Of a stretch of 11,683 bases of DNA, positions 1 through 7,400 are shown in pieces. Made by a program: the position numbers and the translations under genes. The DNA is from Baffinella frigidus (lineage: Eukaryota > Cryptophyceae > Cryptomonadales > Baffinellaceae), in the NCBI GenBank assembly GCA_026770585.1, contig MU646455.1:654064-665746 (forward strand). Direction: 5' to 3'. Position 1 is the first letter of the stretch. Each line of letters opens with the position of its first letter. Under the pieces are notes generated by a model. The model saw only the letters and a program-made list of their open reading frames with translations. It searched no databases and was not told the DNA's origin.

Positions 1-75
1 GCAGGCCTGCCAGGTGGCGATGCACGCTCCGTCGGTCTTGAGGTCCGGGAGGACAGCCAGCAGGATCTTCTTCTT
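1..75 (-). CDS. Exon 8 (partial): KKK...PDLKTD segment, runs off the window
   Basis: The acceptor GATAGGTGCAG|AAGAAG at 76 opens 25 codons in phase 0: KKKILLAVLPDLKTDGACIA then TWQAC up to base 1. The family has P-K-K-K-x-W...x-x-D-L-x-T-x-x-x-x-x-A-x-Y-K-G here, so the C-terminal strand and the stop should lie just beyond the window. This is the only domain exon that does not start with GT. Confidence 0.85.
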
Positions 76-3000
76 CTGCACCTATCGTGGTGTAGGGTGT
101 GCGGTTAGGGGGCGGGGATTGTAAGGTGTGGGGCTCGGGTTGTTGACGGGGCTGGGTCTGTAGGGATTGGGGCTTCAGTTGTGGCGGTTGGGGTTCGGGT
201 TGTAGAGTTTGGAGCTTTGGTTGTAGAGTTTGGGGCTTGGGTTGTAGAGTTCGGGGCTTGGGTTGCAGGGTTTGGGTTGGATGGTGTAAGGTTTATAGTG
301 TGTACATCTAGAACTGCCATCCGTCCAGCGAATCGTTTATTGAAACCATCACGCGACCCCCATGATACGGAGGTCGCAACCCACTTACAGGGGGGTCGCG
401 ACCCCCTTATCACGGGGGTCTGAAAGCGCCCACGATGCATAACCCCGGGAGTTAGGCCTGTTCCCAGGGAGATGACAACGAGATGACGACTCGCTGCCCG
501 AGTCCCCCGCACCAACACTTTCATAGGCCAACGTCCTGAAAACCGGGTAGCTAAGCCTACGGTATTGCCTACGGTAGGACGTAGGGAACTAGGGGGGGTC
601 CTACGAAACATTCGGCCCTAGGAGCTCTACGGCCTACCGTAGGCAATACCGTAGGCCCAACTATCCGGTTTTCAGGACGTTGCCCTATTGACTTCACTGA
701 ACCGCACAGGGTTGTACCGACCATGGCGAGAACAATCGCATAGGAAAACGGTTTTAATTTACAACCATTCGATTCAATGAAAATTACTACACGAATGCTT
801 TAATATTACTAGTAAAACTCATCGTGCGTAGTAAATTTGATTGCCAGATTTTTTTGATTTAAAACAGTTTCCCTATGCCGGGCAGGTTCGTTACCAGGAA
901 AGGGGGGGGGGGTACTCAAGAGTGGTATGTACGTGAGAAAATGACTTGAGTGAAATCGTTATTAATCGCATTACTGGCCGCGCATAATGGATGTGTGTTA
1001 ATGCATGGATTTACGTGAACAGCTGAATGAAAAACAGCCGAATGAAAATAGACGTGTGTGAATGCATGGATTTATGTGTCACGTCCATTAATCGCATCAA
1101 CCACACGAGGCTACTCAAACATGCTTTTTAAAACCCGTGGAGACGTACAAGTTGGGCGTTGAGTAGTAATTTTCATTGGTTTAACCACATACCTCCGTTT
1201 AAAGCGTAGGGGACGTGGCAGCTGAATGAAAATTACTACACGCTGCTTAACTTGTGCGCATCCCCGGGGTTTAAAAAGGTTGGCGGAACAGCCTCGTGTG
1301 AAATGGCCGGGGGGGGGCTCGAAACCTGTGCGGGGGTGGACGGCTCGCCTGCTCGTTGCCCTATGAAAACAATTTCATAGGCTAACGGACTAAAATGGGG
1401 TAGTCAGGCCTACGGTATTGACTACGGTAGGCCGTAGGGGCCTAGGGGGGCTCCTACGAAAAACCCTACGGCCTACCGTAGGTAATACCGTAGGCCTAAC
1501 TACCCCAAATTTAGGCCGTTAGCCTGTTAAATTATCATTATGGGGCGGGAGGCTCGGAACCTGTGCAGGGGTCGAGGGCTCGCCCGTGAGCCCCTCGATG
1601 AAAATCCGCTCGCCAACCTGCTCGCGTTGCGGGTGTTGATGGTCAAATTCTATTGATGGTGAAAGGATTTGACCACCAAGGTTGGGGGTTTGAGGTGTGG
1701 GGTTTGGGGTTTGGGGTGTGGGGTTTGGGGTGTGGGGTTTGGGGTTTGGTGTTTGGGGTTTGGGGTGTGGTGTTCGGGATGTGGTGTTTGGTGTTTGGTG
1801 TTTGGTGTTTGGGTTTGGGGTTTGACGCGTTAGCAGAGAGATCTCTACTGATACCAACACAGCCGCCTTATCAATGAATGAATCAATCAAGCGTTAGCAC
1901 AGGGACCTCGCACGTCAACCTGCCCCCTCTGGCACCTTCATCGCTACTATACGGAAACGGTGCGTTTGGTACGGATCGGAAGAAAAATGGCAGCACCGTA
2001 TTCCCTACACTGCACTGTACTGCACTGCACTGTGCCTCGCTTGCACCATTTCATCATCTACAACTATATTATTAGATGTTGTTGCTGGAGACTGTGATTC
2101 TACGAATGTTTTTTTGCATCCGTTAATAAGTGTTTTAATGTCGCATATTCTGCTCTTACACTATCACCGATCGAAACCAACATGGCCGCACGGTATTGCC
2201 TACACTGCACTGTACTGCACCGTGCCTCGCTCGCCACCCCGCCCACCCCTCTCAGCATCTGCACGCGGCGGGCGCGGTGGTGGTCGCACGCTTGGCGGGA
2301 GGGGCCGGCGTTCCCCGCCTGGGGCTCAGCCTCCCCGGATCACGTGACCCACGTTCCCGGTGCGAACACGGTTGGCGGGAGGGGCCAGCTGCTGTCAGAA
2401 GGGGGCAGGACGGTAGGTGTGCCCTACTGAGATCCCGGCTGATTCGGCCGTGAAGATTGTACCGTGTGCAGACGTTGGGCCCCTCTTAGATCAAACCGGG
2501 TGGAGACGTTGGAGACGGATGATAATTTATTGGGTGATTTATGGTGGAGACGAAAAGCTTCTCATGCGACCGGCACCTTGAGCGGTTATGTACTGTGCTC
2601 AACTGCTGTGTCCTGCACTCTTCTTTGCCACGCCGCACCACAGAGTGCACCATGCGGGCAAACAAACATTCGCTCACCAGCAATGACCTTGGCAAAGGTC
2701 ATTTTGAACAACACAGGTATGGGAGATAAGGCAGGGGACGATCCACCCTGGAGGCGACTTGTGGGCAAATCGATGGTTTCTTAAGTCAACCCCCTCCCAG
2801 ATGCGGCGAGATTCTCGCCGTATTCGTACGGAGAATTGACTTAATACACCATCGATTTGCCCACAAGTCGCCTACAGGGTGGCTATGCTGAGAGAATGTT
2901 GAGCCAGGGACCCGGGGGGTGTTCAGGACCAAGCCGTGAGTGCCCGGAGTGGGGACCTGGGCCGATTGATCTTGCGAGGTTAAAAATTGAGTTGCGGCAC

Positions 3001-4413
3001 GAGTGAAGCACCACAGCCACTCGAGGCTACACATGTGACCATTTTAAAACTGGGATTCTTTTACGAGTGAAGAAAGAAAAAGGTGGGTGTCGTAATTTTC
3101 ACACAAATAGGGGCGTTTGGTCACGTTACTGGGGGAATTCCCCCAGTAACGTGACGAAGCCTGCCCGTGACTGGTACTGCATTTAACAACCCCACATTTA
3201 AAATACTCACTCTTCTAGCCTCGAGTGGCAGGCGGGCAAATGAACCTTTGCATTCCAGCAAAGGTGATTTTCATGTCCTGCGGTATCGAGGAGGAGAGCC
3301 CCACAGCTGTTGACTAAACCCGGGAGGTTATTACCAGGACGGTAACTAAACCGGGCAGGGTCAGTACCAAGACCAGCTGTGGTTAGTCAACAGGCGCGGG
3401 CCTCTGGTTTGGATGAGTCAACTCTGGGTATGGATTAGTCAACTCTGGTCTTGTTCGCACCTTTGCGTCAGCGGGGGGGTCGAGGAGCTCGACTTTGCCC
3501 TCGGGGTGCACGCATGCCACAACCTGTTCCACACCACCAACCCTCACGATGAGACCAAATCGTCGATCGTAGATGTTGGATTTACCCATGATTGACCCTT
3601 GCAGAGACCCCGGATCCGGGGTCTGGATCCGGGGTCTCCGCAAGGGTAAATCTCAAGTCTAAAATCGATGATTTGGTCCAACCGTGAGGGTAAGTGGCAC
3701 GTCGGAGTTCCCCGCTCAGTCTCTTGAGAACAACAGAAGCAGGTTTTTTGTACCGGGAACGTGGTTCAAGTGATCCGGGGAGGCTGAGATCCAGGGTGAG
3801 AACACCGGGAAGAGCTGAAGCAGTCGAAAGCTGACGCGAAAGCTGATGCGCCCAGACAAGCGAGCATGCCCGCGCCCACAGGGGCATCGTCCTTCTTCAA
3901 CGCCGTGCCAACCCACACAGCGGGCTACCAAGGTATTTTCGGGCACTCAGTGCCCGAATTTTCGTTACCTTATCCGTAGGAACCCCCCTATGCCACTACG
4001 GGTTGCCTACCGTAGGGTCTTAGGTCTTATCGCTTAGGGGTTATTCAAAATCCCTTCGAAGTCCGCTGTGTGGACGGAAGCGCTCGAATCCGCCCTGCGG
4101 AAGCCTAGCCTTCGTGCTGGGCCATGCGTGAGCCTACCACCAACCCTCACGGTGGGACCAAATCATCGATTTTAGACTCGATATTTACCCTTGCAGAGAC
4201 CCCGGATCCGGGGTCTCTGCAAGGGTAAATCAAGGGTAAATCTGACATCTAAAATCGACGATTTGGTCTCATCGTGAGGGTTGGTGTCAGCCTTCGTCGG
4301 GGGAAACGCTTGGCGGCCGTGCTGGCATCACTCACGGTCTTTCTCTGTCGTTTTCTTTCTTCCCTTTCTCCAGACAGAAGGGTGGCTCACGTGAGGTGTC
4401 AATCAACGCCTCG

Positions 4414-4445
<32 letters not shown>

Positions 4446-7400
4446 TTCTCTCTCTCTCTTTCTCTCTCTCTCTCTGCCATTTGCGGTGGACAGAGAACAC
4501 GTGCGAGCGGAGTCAACCAACGCCTCTCTCTGCTATTTGGGGCGTTCGAACTGGGTGAGCGGTGGCTGTGAGACTCTTCTATGGACAGAGAATCATGGCA
4601 CACGCGATCAGGTGAATTTCTCATGTCGAGGCTCGAGACCACGCCACTTCGATAGTCGGAATTTCAGATACAACTCTTGTTTTAATTTTTGTACCCGGAT
4701 AATTTTTGTACCCGGATAACAAATCGGACGGGGAAAGGACAAGGAGCTGCCTCTCACGTGGGACCGCACACTCATTTAGTACCAGGAGACGAACCGTTGC
4801 GTCCTGAAATTCTGACTAATGGCTTGCCGTGGATGAAATAAAAGAAAGAAACGGCAACTGTGCCAGCGAACCCTCAACGCTCAAGGCTAAACAGAGCAGG
4901 ACGCACCATGCCAGCAGACTGAGCGCCAGCCATCTCGGCAGGCTTCAAGTTCGTCACTACCACACGAATGATGGCACAAGTGCGGAGGTGGATTCCGCAT
5001 GTCCAGGCTCTCGAGTAACAGAGAAGAAACAAACGGCAACTGTGCCAGTGAACCCTAAATCCTAAACTCTAAAACGAGCGGGGCGCCCTATCCCTTAAGT
5101 GGCCAGGGGGTCAAATTCGACCCCCACGAGGTCCTAGGCAGGTCCTAGTGCCCTACGGTAGGGTGTATGAGCCTAGTGGCCACTTCAGGGAAACCCTAAA
5201 CACTGAACAAACCCTACACCGAGCGGGGCGTACCATGCCAGCAGACTCAGCGCCAGCCATCTTGGCCGCCTTCAGGTTCGTCACTACCACCACCTGCACC
5301 ATCGTGTTTAGGGTTGAGGGTGTATGTTTTATCTTTTAGGGTTGAGGGTTTCTGGTTTAGGGTTTAGGGTATATGGTTGAGGGAGAGGGATGAGGGTTTA
5401 GAGTTTACCACACAGGGCTGTTCGGCGAGGCAATTTCATCTCGGAACATACCAGAATCTGTCCTGATGAAAAGGCGTAAGATAGCATCATTTGATGCCTA
5501 AAATAGCATATACACCCTTACCTTCCGCGTGGGGAGCCTAACATAGCGGGACAGATTCTGTCTTGGTCCGAAATTAAATTCAGGGTCTTACCTGGCGCCG
5601 ATGGGCCGGTTTTGGCAGATTTTGACAGAGAACCACACGAGGCTAACCAGGCGAACAGAATAAAACCCGGGGGCTGTACACGTAGGGCCTATCCATGCGT
5701 GATTTATAACCGACCGACCGCTGAGCGGTCGGTAACGTGATCATTTCCCTACAAAACTTTAAAAGTCCCTTTTATTCTGTTCGCCTGGGTAGCCTCGTGT
5801 GGAACCCCCATAGTTTCCCCCAAAAAACTTTGGGGACTTGACGTGTGAATAACCCCCCATAGAGGCCTGCGTGTTGTAGGGTGCTGGAGTGACCTTGCGT
5901 CCCGGGCAGAAGGTTTCGAGGGTGAAGTGAGCGCGCAGCCCGGATGCAACCTGCCGCGGCTTCTCCTCTCCTACGTCAACCTGCGTTGGGGGTGAGGCTT
6001 CAGGGGCTTTGTCCGGGGAAACCTATTTTTCTTTCATTTGATTGCACTACACAATTTGTTCTTACTAGCAATATTAAAGCATTTGTGTAGTGATTTTCGC
6101 TGCCATCAAATGAAAGAAAAATAGGTTTCCCCGGATAAGGTTAGGGATTAGGGTAACCCACCTGGGCTGAGGTTTAGGGTTCAGGGGTTTGGGATTAGGG
6201 ATTTAGGGTGTGCGCGCAGTTCTGATGCACCCTGCCGAGGCTTCTCCTCTCCTACGTCCACCTACGTTCGGGTCTCAGGGTTAGGGGTTAGGGATTAGGG
6301 ATTTAGGGATTAGGGTTTAGGGTTCAGGGTTTAGGGATTAGGGTTCAGGATTTAGGGATTAGGGATTGGGGTTTAGGGTTTAGGGTTTAGGGTTTAGGTT
6401 TTGGTGTTTGGTGTTTGGTGTTTGGTGTTTGGTGTTTGGTGTTTGGTGTTTGGTGTTTGGGGTTTCAGGTTTCGGAATTAGAAAGGGTCGGACCTCTTCG
6501 AGGAAGAGCTTTTCGCTCTCTGGGTTTAGTGTTGAGTGTTTAGGGTTTAGGGTTTAGGGTTTAGTATTCAGCGTTTAGTGTCGAGTGTTTCGTATTTGGT
6601 GATCAGAGTTCAATGATTAGGTGGAGTTAAGAGACGGTCTAGGGTTTGGGGTTTGGGGGTTGGGACCTCCTGAGGAAGAGCGTTTCGCTCTCAGTTTTTG
6701 GCTCTCGGGTCTCGGTTCTCGGGTTCAGGATTCAGGGTTTAGGGCTTATGTAGATTTTAAGGTTCAGAGTTTAGGGTTTGGGGAGGATTTCTTCGAGGAA
6801 GAGCTTTTCGCTCTCTGGTTGGTGGCACGGTTGAGGGTTTGGGATTTAGTGTTTCGTGTTTCGTGTTCAGGGTTCAAGGATTCAGTAGAGTTAAGAGACG
6901 GTCTAGTATTTGGGGTTTAGGGTTCAGGACCTCCTCGAGAAAAAGCTTTTCACTTTCTGGGTGGTGCCACGGTTTAGGGTTTCGGATTTAGTGTTTCGTG
7001 TTTCGTGTTTCGTGTTCAGGGTTCAAGGATTAGGTAGAGTTGAGAGACGGTCTAGTGTTTGGGGTTTAGGGTTTAGGTTTAGGGTTTAGGGTGTGGAGAG
7101 GACCTCTTCTAGGAAGAGCTTTTCGCTCTCTGGGTTGACTGTTTAGTTTTTAGTGTTCCGTGTTTAGTGTTTAGTTTTCAGTGATCAGGGTTCAAGGATT
7201 CGGTTGATTGAAGAGAGGGTTGAGGGTTAGGACCTCTTCGAGGAAAAGCTTTTCGCTCTCTGGGTGGTGCCACGTCTTGATCAGCACCCCCACCTTCATC
7301 TCCAGCTTCGTGAACCTGATGAGGTTTCAGTGTTGAGTCTTTCGGCTCGCGCAGTGTTTAGGGTCGCGCACCTTCACCTTTCTAATGCGAAAAGCTAACG

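Larger units (their letters stand above)
76..1560 (-). other. Intron 7 (1485 nt)
   Basis: It contains the exon 7 fragment (1326-1348), elements 1379-1525, 1102-1300, 737-880 and 521-691, short direct repeats at 991-1078, a palindrome at 391-406, and a 21-bp tandem repeat at 196-282 just upstream of the exon 8 acceptor. Confidence 0.7.
1618..3460 (-). other. Intron 6 (1843 nt)
   Basis: It contains element 3017-3228 with a 36-bp perfect palindrome, element 2743-2882, the ACTGCACTGTACTGCAC direct repeat (1987-2040 and 2182-2230), a GC-rich stretch at 2230-2450, and a C-rich (on this strand) heptamer array at 1675-1825 upstream of the exon 7 acceptor. No convincing exon was found inside it in either strand. 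Confidence 0.7.
2324..3788. repeat. Inverted dispersed repeat pair (about 38 bp)
   Basis: CTCAGCCTCCCCGGATCAC with a following CACGTTCCCGGT occurs on the plus strand at 2324-2361 and on the minus strand at 3752-3788, one copy on each side of exon 6. Confidence 0.7.
3524..5233 (-). other. Intron 5 (1710 nt)
   Basis: It holds a second exon 5 copy (4907-4963), inverted repeat 5091-5191, a CT microsatellite (4413-4476), elements 4136-4286 and 3533-3697, and the 3964-4073 dispersed repeat. The first 60-70 bases after the donor are repeated near 4849-4906 and, without the exon, near 5029-5090. Confidence 0.7.
5294..5893 (-). other. Intron 4 (600 nt)
   Basis: It contains the element 5634-5801, another inverted repeat at 5441-5571, and heptamer-like sequence at 5306-5404 lying directly upstream of the exon 5 acceptor. 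AGGT occurs at both intron ends. Confidence 0.75.
5981..7233 (-). other. Intron 3 (1253 nt), telomere-like heptamers and exon 3 fragments
   Basis: Immediately after the donor comes the array with five further exon 3-end copies (6490-7135). Next come degenerate TTTAGGG sequence (6136-6480), a truncated exon 4 copy (6208-6261) and the element 6012-6135. AGGT occurs at both intron ends. Confidence 0.75.

Noticed and set aside
105-611. 168-codon minus-strand ORF rich in TTxAPN repeats
   Set aside because: It is the translation of the 21-bp tandem repeat and part of an inverted-repeat element, upstream of the exon 8 acceptor.
4332-4642. Arg/Glu- or Ser/Leu-repeat ORFs
   Set aside because: These are translations of the CT microsatellite at 4413-4476.
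5463-5469. Hammerhead ribozyme core motif CTGATGA (also at 7316-7322)
   Set aside because: No GAAA box follows a plausible stem II at either place. The 7316 copy coincides with the exon 3 acceptor.
6136-6480. A chromosome end (telomere)
   Set aside because: The heptamers are degenerate, flanked on both sides by exons of the same gene, and occur at several separate places.
6490-7265. CRISPR-like array of regularly spaced repeats
   Set aside because: Spacing is uneven (about 125-175 bp), the intervals are related to each other, and the repeated unit is a piece of coding exon in a eukaryotic gene.
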